From Arthrobacter sp. JZ12 (lineage in GTDB: Bacteria > Actinomycetota > Actinomycetes > Actinomycetales > Micrococcaceae): a DNA stretch of 64,000 bases. The position numbers and the translations under genes were made by a program. Below are positions 33,991 through 42,766 of the stretch, in pieces. Each line of letters begins with the position of its first letter. Position 1 is the first letter of the stretch. The notes under the pieces were generated by a model. It worked only from the letters and a program-made list of their open reading frames with translations, did not search any database and was not told the origin of the DNA. The DNA is taken from assembly GCF_035189165.1 (NCBI RefSeq), contig NZ_CP045246.1, positions 558,001-622,000 on the forward strand, written 5' to 3'.

Positions 33991-34425
33991 ATGTTCGACC
34001 AAATCACCGTCATCCGCACCTTTGCGGCTCCGCGGGAACGCGTCTTTGCCGCCTGGACCAATCCCGAGGACTTTGCCGTCTGGTTTGGGAGCTCCCAGGT
34101 AACCGTTCCGCAGGAGTCGGTGGTGCTCGATGCCCGTCCCGGCGGAAGCTGGCGTGCAGTGATGGAACTGCCCGACGGCGGAACCATCAACTGGGAGGGC
34201 GAGTTCACTGAGGTGGTACCTCCTGAGCGGCTTGCGCTCACTATGACCGACCAGCCGGGCGAGGACCCGGGAGCACCCCTCGTTGTCACTTTTGCCGAGG
34301 TCGACGGCGGCACAGAAATGACACTCGTACAGCATGCTCCCGACTTCACGGAGCAGCAAAAGGAAATGACTGTGGTCGGTTACAAAGGGTTCTTCGACGA
34401 CATGGAACGGATTGTCACGGCCTAG
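33991..34425 (+). CDS. SRPBCC/AHSA1-family protein
   Basis: A 144-residue START/Bet v1-like fold protein of the AHSA1 group. The N-terminal ITVIRTFAAPRERVFAAWTNPEDFAVWFG and the C-terminal GYKGFFDDMERIV are diagnostic. The family binds small hydrophobic ligands; specific function unknown. GAAGGGAA precedes the ATG at 33991; the frame is open 45 bp earlier. It lies 49 bp after the SQR-like gene in the same direction. Confidence 0.87.
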   Translation: MFDQITVIRTFAAPRERVFAAWTNPEDFAVWFGSSQVTVPQESVVLDARPGGSWRAVMELPDGGTINWEGEFTEVVPPERLALTMTDQPGEDPGAPLVVTFAEVDGGTEMTLVQHAPDFTEQQKEMTVVGYKGFFDDMERIVTA

Positions 34426-34440
34426 TCACCCGCCGGAAGT

Positions 34441-35118
34441 TCAACTCAGGCGGCGCCCGCGGTAGACGGCGTCGGCCACTGCCAGCGTGGCGCCGTCGGG
34501 CCCGCTCGCTTCCCGCGGGCGGGTCTGACGGACCTGGTGCTCCCAACTGCCCGGACTTTCGTCGTCGAGCAGTGCCGCAATGTCTTCCGGGGTGAAGTAG
34601 AGGTCCGGCAGTTGAGGGCGCGGTGCCTCACCGTTGAGGTCAGACGGGTCGTGGCCGACGATCAGCAGCGTGCCGCCCGGAGCGACGGCGCGGGCCAGCG
34701 CCCGGAAAAGGGGCTCGCGCTGGTCGGTGGGCAGGTGCAGGTACTGCGCTGTCACCAGGTCAAAGAACCCGGCGGGCGGTTCGTCGCGGGTCAGGTCGCG
34801 GTGTTCCCAGCTCACCGTGGGGGCGGCGGCGTTGTTCGTGGCGGACAATTCAGCTTCGTGCTCTGCTGCGCGTGCCAGCGCAACAGTGGAGATGTCGACG
34901 CCGGTTACCCGCCATCCGCGCGCAGCAAGCCACAGTGCATCGGCGCCCTCGCCGCATCCGACGTCGAGAGCGGTTCCAGGGGCCAATGCTTCCGCTTCGG
35001 CGACGAGCTGTGGATTAGGGCGGCCGCTCCAGATCCGCTGCTTTTCGCTGTAGCGGGCGTTCCAGAACGACTCATCGAACACTCGAGGGCCGTCGTGGTG
35101 GTGATTGTGTGTATGCAT
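34441..35118 (-). CDS. Class I SAM-dependent methyltransferase with His-rich N-terminus
   Basis: A 225-residue methyltransferase with motif I ALDVGCGEGADALWLA (50-65), acidic loop VTGVDIS and AVAPGGTLLIVGHD near residue 155. The N-terminus begins with six His in ten residues (MHTHNHHHDG), which may bind metal. TehB-like proteins share the fold. Its start overlaps the stop of the flavoprotein gene by 1 bp, so they are coupled. Substrate unknown; a role in detoxification is possible given the divergent XRE-cupin regulator. Confidence 0.87.
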   Translation of the reverse strand: MHTHNHHHDGPRVFDESFWNARYSEKQRIWSGRPNPQLVAEAEALAPGTALDVGCGEGADALWLAARGWRVTGVDISTVALARAAEHEAELSATNNAAAPTVSWEHRDLTRDEPPAGFFDLVTAQYLHLPTDQREPLFRALARAVAPGGTLLIVGHDPSDLNGEAPRPQLPDLYFTPEDIAALLDDESPGSWEHQVRQTRPREASGPDGATLAVADAVYRGRRLS

Positions 35119-36119
35119 CAGGAAACCTCCGCTCCTATCGTGCTGGTTGCGCGGCTCGCGCGGTAGGCCTCCAGGTCCTGCTCCAGTTCGTCTGCCATGA
35201 GCGAGTTGTTGATTGCGATGGCAGCCATTGTTCCCGACGCCGCCGCAGGCAGCACCTGCAGCATCAGGTTCGCCACGTTTCCCGCGGCCCAGACGCCGTC
35301 GACCTCGGTAGCGCCCATCTCGTCAACGGCCAGATGTTCGCCGACGCCCATCGGATGCTGGACGGGAGTCAGCCCCAGGCCCGCGAAGATTTCCGTGTTC
35401 GCAACGAACCTCGGCGCAACGACCAGTGCCTCAACCGGCACCACCTCGCCGCTGGCGAGCTCCACGCCGCGGAGGCCGTCGCCGTCGTTCTCGGAGAGCA
35501 CCCGCGCAACTGAACCATCGACGATGTTCACGCCTCGGGCGGCCAGCTGCTCCAATTCCTCGTCGGTGGGTTCAGTCGCATCGTTGAGGAAGAGGGTGAT
35601 GCTGTTGCTCCACTGACGGAAGAGCAACGCCTGATGCACGGACTTTGCGCCGGCTCCCAGGATGCCGATGTGCCGGTCGCGTACTTCCCACCCGTGGCAG
35701 AACGGACAGTGCAGAACGCCGGTGCCCCACTGTTCGCGCAGTCCGGGAATGTCCGGGAGCTGGTCGGTGAGTCCGGTGGTTAGAAGGAGGCGACGGGAGC
35801 GCAGGACAGTGCCGTCGTCGAGCTCGGTCTGGAACCGGTAGTAGGGATCATTCGTGCGTGCGGTAGCGACGGCTGTTCCCTGGATGATCTCGCCGCCGTA
35901 GGATTCGACTTCAGTCCGCCCCACTGAGACCAGCTCAAAGGGGCTCATTCCTTCCCTGGAAAGGAAGCCGTGTACGCCGTAAGCGGGGGCGTTGCGCGGG
36001 TTGCCGGCATCGACGACGGCGACACTTCGTCGGGTGCGCCCCAGCATCAAAGCGGCACTTAGGCCGGCGGCTCCGCCGCCAAGAACGACGACGTCGTAGG
36101 AGTTGGGTTCGTTGGTCAT
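35118..36119 (-). CDS. Thioredoxin reductase-like NAD(P)/FAD oxidoreductase
   Basis: A 333-residue flavoprotein with FAD loop LGGGAAGLSAA (13-23), NAD(P) loop ILGAGAKSVHQA and C-terminal AAGNVANLMLQ. A Cys138-x2-Cys141 pair in HCPFCHGWE sits at the thioredoxin-reductase active-site position. This CPFCHGWE subgroup includes enzymes that oxidise dithiols or act without thioredoxin. No thioredoxin gene is adjacent. The open frame extends far upstream into the next gene, but the ATG at 36119 begins the FAD domain. It is divergent from the regulator. Confidence 0.87.
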   Translation of the reverse strand: MTNEPNSYDVVVLGGGAAGLSAALMLGRTRRSVAVVDAGNPRNAPAYGVHGFLSREGMSPFELVSVGRTEVESYGGEIIQGTAVATARTNDPYYRFQTELDDGTVLRSRRLLLTTGLTDQLPDIPGLREQWGTGVLHCPFCHGWEVRDRHIGILGAGAKSVHQALLFRQWSNSITLFLNDATEPTDEELEQLAARGVNIVDGSVARVLSENDGDGLRGVELASGEVVPVEALVVAPRFVANTEIFAGLGLTPVQHPMGVGEHLAVDEMGATEVDGVWAAGNVANLMLQVLPAAASGTMAAIAINNSLMADELEQDLEAYRASRATSTIGAEVS

Positions 36120-36144
36120 GGATCCAGCATGCGACCGCACTCTG

Positions 36145-36175
36145 GAAGTGGCAAGTAACATTGCTGAACTGGCAA
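36145..36175. promoter_or_regulatory. Direct repeats in divergent promoter of XRE-cupin and flavoprotein
   Basis: GAAGTGGCAA (36145-36154) and GAACTGGCAA (36166-36175) are 9/10 identical and start exactly 21 bp apart, two helical turns. They lie between the divergent starts (36119 and 36186), a suitable place for the XRE-cupin protein to bind. Confidence 0.45.
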
Positions 36176-36185
36176 AATGGTAGGC

Positions 36186-36764
36186 ATGGCGGAAGACATC
36201 AGTGAAGCGTTGGCGGCAGTCGGACCCCGATTGAGGGCTCTGCGGGTGAAGCGCGATGTGACGTTGCAGTCCCTCGCGGAGTCCACGGGCATCTCGGTGA
36301 GCACGCTGTCGCGGCTGGAGTCGGGCCAGCGGAAACCGAACCTTGAGCTCCTTTTGCCGTTGGCGCAGGCCCATCAGGTACCGCTCGACGAACTGGTTGG
36401 CGCGCCTACAACGGGTGATCCGCGGGTCCATCTCCGGCCGATCGAGTCTCAACGAGGAACAGTTGTTCCGTTGACCCGAAAGCCGGGAGGCATCCAGGCG
36501 TACAAGCATGTGCTGCATGCCGATATGCCGCTCGAAGAGCCGGACCTGAAGGTTCACGAGGGGTACGAGTGGCTCTACGTGCTCAACGGGAACCTTCGGA
36601 TGGTGTTGGGCGAGCTTGACCTGGTACTTCCAGCGGGCGAAGCAGTGGAATTCGATACAAGGGTTCCGCACTGGTTCGGCAAGGCGGACCGAAATGCCGT
36701 CGAGTTCCTCAGCCTGTTCGGACGACAGGGAGAGCGGCTCCACCTTCGCGCCAAGACTACGTAG
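36186..36764 (+). CDS. XRE-family transcriptional regulator with cupin domain
   Basis: A 192-residue regulator. Residues 10-66 are a Cro/C1 helix-turn-helix (LRALRVKRDVTLQSLAESTGISVSTLSRLESGQRKP). Residues 110-185 form a cupin sensor (EGYEWLYVLNGNLRMVLGE). The architecture matches regulators of small-molecule or redox pathways. It is divergent from a thioredoxin-reductase-like flavoprotein plus methyltransferase, likely its targets. The in-frame ATG at 36177 is an alternative start; neither has a strong ribosome site. Confidence 0.88.
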   Translation: MAEDISEALAAVGPRLRALRVKRDVTLQSLAESTGISVSTLSRLESGQRKPNLELLLPLAQAHQVPLDELVGAPTTGDPRVHLRPIESQRGTVVPLTRKPGGIQAYKHVLHADMPLEEPDLKVHEGYEWLYVLNGNLRMVLGELDLVLPAGEAVEFDTRVPHWFGKADRNAVEFLSLFGRQGERLHLRAKTT

Positions 36765-36836
36765 CGCTCTGCCCGATGCACTGGCCTCCCCAGAAGGCAC
36801 CGGGGTACCGACGACGGAACGCTAGGCGTGCCAACG

Positions 36837-38273
36837 TCAGGACGCCAATGCATCATGGACGGCTTCCTCAACCTGCCAGTATCGATTTCGGCGCAATCGC
36901 TGCGACGGGTCCCGATACTTCGGCGGCCGGAACCAGGGCATTCCGTGAATGGAGGTAATCGACCAGTTTCCCTCGTGGATCACGTGATGATGGCGCAAAC
37001 ACAGGAGTACCCCGTCCCTCACGTTGGTGGTTCCGCCCGCTGACCAAGGAACAATGTGGTGGGCCTCGCACCAGGTCGCCGGGATGGTGCAGTCCGGAAA
37101 GGCGCAACCCTTGTCCCTCGCGACGAGTGCCCGGCGCATATGGGGTGGAAAGAGCCGTTGTGATCGCCCTATGTCCAGAATCTGTCCCCTACCGCCAAGA
37201 ACAAGGGGAAGGATGTCGGCGTCGCAGGCGATCTTGCGAATGCTCGAAGCGCTCAGCTGCTGGGCGAAGACAGAGTGACCATCATGGCCAAGGTCGCTGA
37301 GCAGGTCGCGATAGTTGATCGTCACCATGACCTGAGGGCGGTGTCCTCCGGTTGCTGGAAGTCCATCGCCGGCCAGGGCAACACGACAAGCCGTGACGAG
37401 GCCGTCGAGCAGCCCCTGCGCGCGGGTGGGGCGATCAGGGCTATGTCCGCCGTCGCCGTCGCCGTCTATTGCCGCTTCGCTCGCTGAATCGGCGCTCACC
37501 TCGGCCGTAGCCGCGAGCCCGTTGGCGTCATCGCCACCGTGCACGCGCGGGTTGGTGGCCGTGTTCATCGCGGTTATGAGGTGCTCGAACTGCTCGTCAG
37601 TGGCACCAATCTCCAGGAAATGCAGCCCGTGTCGTCGGCCGCGCAGGAACACACCCTGCCGGGCCTTCAAAATCTTGTCCGTTGGCTCCTGCCCGTCCTG
37701 ATCCAGCACGTTTTCCCAGCGACGGGCCAGTGCCCGAAGCACATCTTCATCCGATTCGATTGCCTGGAGTGTCAGATGCTCTTCCATCGCCTTCAATTGC
37801 TGGGGAGTGGCAACGGTGCGTACCTTATCCATGGCGTTGCGAATGATGGTGACCGCCCGCCCGCTGACCTCACCAGCAGATGCGGCAGCACCGAGCACAG
37901 GCATCGGCGCCTCAACTGAAGCACCCGGCCCAGGAACTTCGGGCAACAGGTCCTTCCCAAGCCGGAGTCGGCGGTTGGCCTCGCTGCGACTGACACCGAT
38001 TTTCGCCCGAAGGTAGTCCGCTGTACTTCGGTAGGAGTCCTGCTGATTATTGGTTGCAAGCCCGTGGTCCTCAACGGCCCTGGCAGCAACCACCTGGAGG
38101 TGCTCGACAATCTTCGAGACCTTCTCGATCTCAACCAGCGCGTCCGCGACCTTGGCGCCATCCAGCCCAAGGTAGTCGGCTTCGAACTTCTGAACGTGGG
38201 ACAGCAGATCGGCATGCACCTCTGTTAGGAAGGAGACATCCTTCCCGTCCAACGTGAGCACCCCGGCAGCCAT
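36837..38273 (-). CDS. DUF222 and HNH endonuclease-like protein (13E12 repeat type)
   Basis: A 478-residue protein: an N-terminal helical DUF222 domain (about 30-330) and a C-terminal HNH nuclease motif with CAFPDC, AHHIVPWSAGG and LCLRHHHVIHEG (about 395-445). The family is multicopy in actinobacteria; the REP13E12 sequences of Mycobacterium carry it. Function is uncertain, and the HNH motif predicts DNA cleavage. Middle residues about 240-275 are acidic and low-complexity (SEAAIDGDGDGG). It is a single gene; I see no terminal repeats that would mark it as mobile here. Confidence 0.87.
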   Translation of the reverse strand: MAAGVLTLDGKDVSFLTEVHADLLSHVQKFEADYLGLDGAKVADALVEIEKVSKIVEHLQVVAARAVEDHGLATNNQQDSYRSTADYLRAKIGVSRSEANRRLRLGKDLLPEVPGPGASVEAPMPVLGAAASAGEVSGRAVTIIRNAMDKVRTVATPQQLKAMEEHLTLQAIESDEDVLRALARRWENVLDQDGQEPTDKILKARQGVFLRGRRHGLHFLEIGATDEQFEHLITAMNTATNPRVHGGDDANGLAATAEVSADSASEAAIDGDGDGGHSPDRPTRAQGLLDGLVTACRVALAGDGLPATGGHRPQVMVTINYRDLLSDLGHDGHSVFAQQLSASSIRKIACDADILPLVLGGRGQILDIGRSQRLFPPHMRRALVARDKGCAFPDCTIPATWCEAHHIVPWSAGGTTNVRDGVLLCLRHHHVIHEGNWSITSIHGMPWFRPPKYRDPSQRLRRNRYWQVEEAVHDALAS

Positions 38274-38389
38274 ACCGAAATTTTATCGAAGGCGTGTACT
38301 AGTCCCTAGGGAATCGGGGCAATGTGGAGGAGTAGTGCGACACTGTTTCTCCACATCCATCGCGACGGCACTACAGGCAGATCCACCCG

Positions 38390-38926
38390 CTACGCCAGCG
38401 ACCGCTCCAGCACGAAGTCCGTCTCGACGTTGCGCCCCAACTGGAAGGTCTTGGCCCCGACCCGGGTGAACCCGTGCTTCTCGTAGAACCTGATGGCCCG
38501 CGCGTTACGGTCGTTCGTGCCCAGCCAGATGCCCTGGGCCTCGGTTCCGGCCGCAGCGACCTCCAGGGACGCTTCCATCAGGCGCGACGACGACCCCTGC
38601 CCGTGATGCGACGGGTGCACATAGAACTTGCTCAGCTCGACGGTGGGAAAGATGGAGAGGCTGGACCTGACCTGCTCATCCTTCGGCAGTCCCTTCACCA
38701 GCATGCTCCACGCCAGCAGATGTCCGTCCTCACGCAGGCACAGCAGGATTTTGTCCGGATCCGCAATGTGCTGCGTGAAGCGTTCCTCGGAAAGCTCCGT
38801 CGAAATGAAGTGCTGGATGTCCTCCGGGTGCGAGGTTGGAGGGCAGGCGAGCGGGAAGGTGATGCCGGCGAGCGTGGCGAGAGCGCCGGAGTCGTTCGCG
38901 GTGGCATGGTCTATAACTACGGTCAC
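38390..38926 (-). CDS. GNAT family acetyltransferase coupled to aztA
   Basis: A 178-residue GNAT protein with acetyl-CoA loop HPSHHGQGSSSRLM (about 108-121) and C-terminal NARAIRFYEKHGFTRVG. Its GTG start overlaps the aztA stop in GTGA, so it is translated with the zinc ATPase. Substrate unknown. The coupling suggests it may be zinc-regulated, perhaps acetylating a small molecule or protein in the zinc response, but that is inference. Confidence 0.85.
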   Translation of the reverse strand: MTVVIDHATANDSGALATLAGITFPLACPPTSHPEDIQHFISTELSEERFTQHIADPDKILLCLREDGHLLAWSMLVKGLPKDEQVRSSLSIFPTVELSKFYVHPSHHGQGSSSRLMEASLEVAAAGTEAQGIWLGTNDRNARAIRFYEKHGFTRVGAKTFQLGRNVETDFVLERSLA

Positions 38927-39618
38927 GAAGCTAGGGTAGTCCCGATTGTGCTTCCCGGCAGGCGATCCAGGGTGTGGGAGGGGCCTGTATCCGAGATGAC
39001 GCGCCCGGAATCGAGCGTGATGACGCGGTCTGCACGCTCGATGTCTTCGGGGGAGTGGCTGGACTCGATCACCGTGACCCCACGCGCCAACTCCTGGTCT
39101 ACAGCTGCGCGAATGAGTTGGTGCGCTGACTTGTCCAAACCGGCGGTGGGCTCATCGAGGATGAGAATGTCTGCCTCTTGTGCCAGTCCCTGAGCAATGA
39201 GCGTCCGCTGCCGCTGACCTCCCGAGAGTTCGACCAACTGCCGCCGACGAAGGTCGGCAATTCCCATCCGTTCCATTGCCGCCTGCACCATAGTTCTGTC
39301 ATGGGGGCGAAGCGGCAACAACGAACGCCGATGAGCCCACCGCCCCATCTCCACAGCCTGCTGAACGGTGCACGGCAAGGACTCGGAGGTCCTGGTGTGC
39401 TGAATGACGAAGGCTGGTCGGTGGCCCGACGTGACCGTGACGGTACCCGAGTGCGGCTTCACAACTCCCGCTGCCAGGGCAAGCAGCGTGGACTTACCTG
39501 ACCCATTGGCTCCGGTCAAAACCGTATGGATGCCGGGTTGGAACACCAGCGAGATGTCCTGCACCGCGGGCCGCCCGCCATACGAATAGACCGCACCGCT
39601 CACCAGAACAGAGGACAC
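38923..39618 (-). CDS. aztA: Zinc ABC transporter ATPase AztA
   Basis: A 231-residue ABC ATPase with Walker A GANGSGKST (36-44), signature LSGGQRQR (about 134-141), Walker B ILILDEPTAGLD and H-loop His (ESSHSPED). It powers the metal ABC importer with AztB and AztC. It is transcribed away from the permease gene, with a GTG start and GAAGAAGGG site. The 64-bp gap between the two starts holds the promoter with a Zur/Fur-like palindrome, so both arms of the locus are probably controlled together. Assignment to Azt rather than ZnuC rests on the aztD genes. Confidence 0.87.
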   Translation of the reverse strand: MSSVLVSGAVYSYGGRPAVQDISLVFQPGIHTVLTGANGSGKSTLLALAAGVVKPHSGTVTVTSGHRPAFVIQHTRTSESLPCTVQQAVEMGRWAHRRSLLPLRPHDRTMVQAAMERMGIADLRRRQLVELSGGQRQRTLIAQGLAQEADILILDEPTAGLDKSAHQLIRAAVDQELARGVTVIESSHSPEDIERADRVITLDSGRVISDTGPSHTLDRLPGSTIGTTLAS

Positions 39619-39643
39619 TGCTCACCCTTCTTCAAAACCACAG

Positions 39644-39672
39644 TTGCGAATGATTGTCATTAACAATATATA
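39644..39672 (+). promoter_or_regulatory. aztB promoter with embedded Zur/Fur-like palindrome
   Basis: TTGCGA (39644-39649) and TATATA (39667-39672) are 17 bp apart. Between them lies AATGA-ttg-TCATT (39649-39661), a palindrome like the core of actinobacterial Zur boxes (AATGAT...ATCATT-type). Repressor binding there would block the promoter. Transcription should start about 39679, only a few bases before the ATG at 39683, so the mRNA is nearly leaderless. Confidence 0.6.
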
Positions 39673-39682
39673 GTCGTTCCCG

Positions 39683-40576
39683 ATGGAATGGTTACTTGAA
39701 CCCCTCAGCGCATCCTTCGTCCAGCGAGCCGTCATCGGCGGTTCGCTGGCCGCCATCTTCTGCGCTGTTGTGGGCACCTGGGTGGTGGTTCGCGGCATGG
39801 CGTTCCTCGGCGACGCAATGGCTCACGGACTGCTTCCCGGAATAGCGATCGCTTCCCTCCTCGGCGGCAACCTCATCATCGGCGCGGCAGTCAGCGCAGC
39901 CGCCACAGCAGCGGGCGTCTCTGCGATCAGCCGGAACAAGCGCGTCTCCCAGGACACGGGGATCGGGCTGCTCTTCGTGATCATGCTGTCCTTGGGCGTG
40001 ATCATCGTGTCCGCCTCCGAAGGCTTCGCCGTGGATCTGGCCGGGACGCTGTTCGGTGACGTACTCGCCGTCGGAACGGACGACATTCTGGTGCTGGCCG
40101 CCGTCGGCTCGGTAGTGCTTGCCGCCGCCGCGGTCTTTCACCGGGCATTCACGGCCGCCGCCTTCAACCAGCAAAAGGCCGCGAGCCTGGGCCTGCGTCC
40201 GCGCGCGGCACACTTCGTGCTCCTGTGCCTGATCACACTCGCGGTGGCGGCTTCGTTCCAGGTGGTGGGCACCCTTCTCGTCTTCGGGCTCCTGATCGCG
40301 CCACCCGCAGCCGCACTGGTCTGGGCCCGCTCCGTCCGCACCGTCATGGTGCTCGGCTCGGCTATCGGTGTGGCAAGCGTCGTGGCCGGCCTGTGGATCT
40401 CCTGGTACGCGGGCACTGCCGCCGGCGCCACGATCGCCCTTGTCGCTGCCCTGTCCTACTTCCTCTCGGCGATTGCCGCAGCCGTCGCCGGAAAGGCGCG
40501 GCCGACGTCGTCATCCCCGTCCCCAGCACCCCACCTAGAAACGGAACCAGTCTCACGTGCGCCGCACTCTGCCTAA
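39683..40576 (+). CDS. aztB: Zinc ABC transporter permease AztB
   Basis: A 297-residue membrane protein of the ABC-3 metal permease family with about eight membrane helices. It has the family's MAFLGDAMAHGLLPGIAIA coupling region (about 37-55) and VVGTLLVFGLLIAPPAAA (about 197-214). It forms the zinc channel with AztA. The C-terminal 25 residues are Ser/Pro-rich and cytoplasmic. Its end overlaps the aztD1 start by 20 bp. No ribosome site precedes the ATG, which fits the near-leaderless promoter. Confidence 0.9.
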   Translation: MEWLLEPLSASFVQRAVIGGSLAAIFCAVVGTWVVVRGMAFLGDAMAHGLLPGIAIASLLGGNLIIGAAVSAAATAAGVSAISRNKRVSQDTGIGLLFVIMLSLGVIIVSASEGFAVDLAGTLFGDVLAVGTDDILVLAAVGSVVLAAAAVFHRAFTAAAFNQQKAASLGLRPRAAHFVLLCLITLAVAASFQVVGTLLVFGLLIAPPAAALVWARSVRTVMVLGSAIGVASVVAGLWISWYAGTAAGATIALVAALSYFLSAIAAAVAGKARPTSSSPSPAPHLETEPVSRAPHSA

Positions 40577-41795
40577 AGCCCCAATCCTTCTGGCCAGCCT
40601 TCCGCTGTTCCTCACCGCGTGCGGTGGGACAGCCACGTCCGACGCCGGAAGCGAAGCTTCCGCTGAAGCAACCCCTCACGGCTACATCGCCGGAGCGCAG
40701 GAAAACGCGGAACCGCAAAAAGGCCTGTTCACCCTGAACCGGAAGAACGGGGAGGCACAACTGATGTCGTTGCTGGACGACGAGACCGTCGACGCCGGCA
40801 CTTTCGGTGCCGTGAACGATGTTGCCCAGGACGGCCGCTACGCCTTCCTCACCACCGGCGATGCGGTGGAAGTGTTCGACACCGGCGCGTGGACTGTCGA
40901 GCACGGCGACCATGACCACTACTACAGCGCCGAGCCCGGCTCCGTCGGCACCATCGAACTGCCCGGCGCCGGAACCGTTGCCGGGGACGGCAAGCAAGTG
41001 GCGGTCTTCTCCGACTCCGAAGGCTACGCTTCCCTCTACACCCATGAGGACCTCGACGCCGGCGAAATCACCGAAAAAGGCCGCATCACCACCACGCCGC
41101 ACGACGGCCTCGTTGTTCCGTACCAGGACCATTTCCTGGCAAGCGTCCCCGCGGACGGGACCACCGCGACCTCAGCGGCGAACGGCGTGGAAGTCCGCAC
41201 CGCCGACGACGAGACCGTCCTCCCTGCGCAGAGCTGCCCCGGTCTGTCCAGCCACGCAAAAACCCGGGTAGGAGTGGTCTTCGCCTGCACTGACGGTGCC
41301 CTTCTGATCACCGAGGACGACGGCGAATTCTCCGCCGAACACATCCCTTACCCGACTGAGAACCCGACGAACAACTCCGCCGAGCCGGCCACAGCGCTTG
41401 AACACCGCCCCGGCTCCAACGAGCTGGCAGGAACCGCCGGCGACGCGGGCGTCTGGCACCTCAACGTCTCGGACCGGAGGTGGACGCTCCTGAAGACTCC
41501 CGTCCCTGCAATCTCCGCGTCGGCTGTCGGCGACGAGCAGCGCGTGCTGGCAGTCGGCGTCGACGGTTCCCTTCTGAGCCTGGACCCGGAGACGGGCGAA
41601 CTGCTCGCGCAGACAGCCCTGCTGGAACCGGCCGAAGAAGGAAACCCACCGCAACTGAGAATCGACACCTCCCGTGCCTACGTCAGTGATCCCGCGGCGT
41701 CGAAGGTCCACGAGGTGGACTACGCCGACAACCTGCGCGTGGCTCGCACTTTCGAGGTTCCGGCCGCCGACCTGATGCTGGAGACAGGACTGTGA
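40557..41795 (+). CDS. aztD: Zinc metallochaperone AztD, copy 1 (with His/Asp loop)
   Basis: A 412-residue lipoprotein: lipobox LTAC with Cys22, then a beta-propeller-like chain of repeated strands (VFDTGAW; VAVFSDSEG; LLSLDPETGEL). A HGDHDH loop occupies residues 116-121. AztD proteins are periplasmic/extracytoplasmic zinc chaperones that hand zinc directly to AztC, and His/Asp-rich flaps in them bind metal. It overlaps aztB by 20 bp and aztC by 4 bp. The second copy downstream lacks this loop. Confidence 0.88.
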   Translation: MRRTLPKAPILLASLPLFLTACGGTATSDAGSEASAEATPHGYIAGAQENAEPQKGLFTLNRKNGEAQLMSLLDDETVDAGTFGAVNDVAQDGRYAFLTTGDAVEVFDTGAWTVEHGDHDHYYSAEPGSVGTIELPGAGTVAGDGKQVAVFSDSEGYASLYTHEDLDAGEITEKGRITTTPHDGLVVPYQDHFLASVPADGTTATSAANGVEVRTADDETVLPAQSCPGLSSHAKTRVGVVFACTDGALLITEDDGEFSAEHIPYPTENPTNNSAEPATALEHRPGSNELAGTAGDAGVWHLNVSDRRWTLLKTPVPAISASAVGDEQRVLAVGVDGSLLSLDPETGELLAQTALLEPAEEGNPPQLRIDTSRAYVSDPAASKVHEVDYADNLRVARTFEVPAADLMLETGL

Positions 41796-42718
41796 GGGCT
41801 GGTCTGCGCACGCGCGCAACAGCAGCCGCACTCATCCTGGGAGCCTCACTGACTGGCTGCTCGGCCGTCGCCGCCGACTCGCCCACCGTCGTCGTGACCA
41901 CCAACATCCTGGGCGACATCACCCGCAACCTGGTCGGCGACCAGGCGGACGTCGTCGTACTCATGGAATCCAACGCCGACCCGCACTCCTTCGGGATCTC
42001 GGCCCGGCAGGCCGCGCAGATCGAGAACGCCGACCTGATCATCCATAACGGCGCCGGCCTGGAGGAGGGCGTCCTCAACCACGTGGAGACGGCCGCGAAC
42101 GACGGCGTTCCCACGCTCGCCGCAATGGACGCCATTGAGCCGATCACCTTCAGCTACGAGGACGACGACGGCATCCAGGGCGCTGACGATCCCCACTTCT
42201 GGACGGACCCGGCGCGAGTTGCCGAAGCTTCCGTTGCGCTGGCTGAGGGAATCGTTGCGAACGTCGGAGGAGTGGACGAGGAGGCGGTGCGCTCTCAAAC
42301 GGCGGACTACGTGACACAACTGAGCGAGCTCGAGACCTCGATGGAGGAAAGCTTCTCGGCGATCCCGGCGGACAAGCGGAAGCTCATCACCAACCACCAC
42401 GTCTTCGGCTACCTCGCCCAGCGCTTCGGCTTTGACGTGATCGGCGCAGTCATTCCCAGCGGAACCACGCTCGCATCGCCAAGTTCATCGGACCTCGATG
42501 ACCTGACCGGGAAAATCCACGAAGCCGGCGTCGTCGCAATCTTCGCCGATTCTTCCCAGCCGGAGCGACTCGCCGAAGTGCTGGCCGCCGAAGCCGGCAC
42601 GGACATCGCCGTGGTTCCGCTCTTCACCGAATCCCTCGGGGCGGAAGGGTCCGACGCCGGCACCTACCTCGGGATGATGCGCGCCAACACGGAACGCATC
42701 ACGGCCGCACTCTCTTAG
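41792..42718 (+). CDS. aztC: Zinc ABC transporter substrate-binding protein AztC
   Basis: A 308-residue cluster A-I solute-binding lipoprotein (lipobox LTGC, Cys23). Expected zinc ligands are His65 (ADPHSFG), His135 (DDPHFWTD), His202/203 (NHHVFGY) and Asp253 (FADSSQ), the His3-Asp set described for AztC. The flexible loop before His135 is acidic (EDDDGIQGADD) rather than His-rich as in ZnuA, as expected when a separate chaperone delivers zinc. The GTG start overlaps the aztD1 stop by 4 bp. Confidence 0.91.
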   Translation: MRAGLRTRATAAALILGASLTGCSAVAADSPTVVVTTNILGDITRNLVGDQADVVVLMESNADPHSFGISARQAAQIENADLIIHNGAGLEEGVLNHVETAANDGVPTLAAMDAIEPITFSYEDDDGIQGADDPHFWTDPARVAEASVALAEGIVANVGGVDEEAVRSQTADYVTQLSELETSMEESFSAIPADKRKLITNHHVFGYLAQRFGFDVIGAVIPSGTTLASPSSSDLDDLTGKIHEAGVVAIFADSSQPERLAEVLAAEAGTDIAVVPLFTESLGAEGSDAGTYLGMMRANTERITAALS

Positions 42719-42766
42719 CAGCATCCAGTTAGTACTCATCACCACCACCCTGTGGAAGGAACACTC

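Noticed and set aside
36837..38273. Mobile element at the DUF222/HNH gene
   Set aside because: The family can be multicopy, but I found no terminal repeats, integrase or target duplication here.
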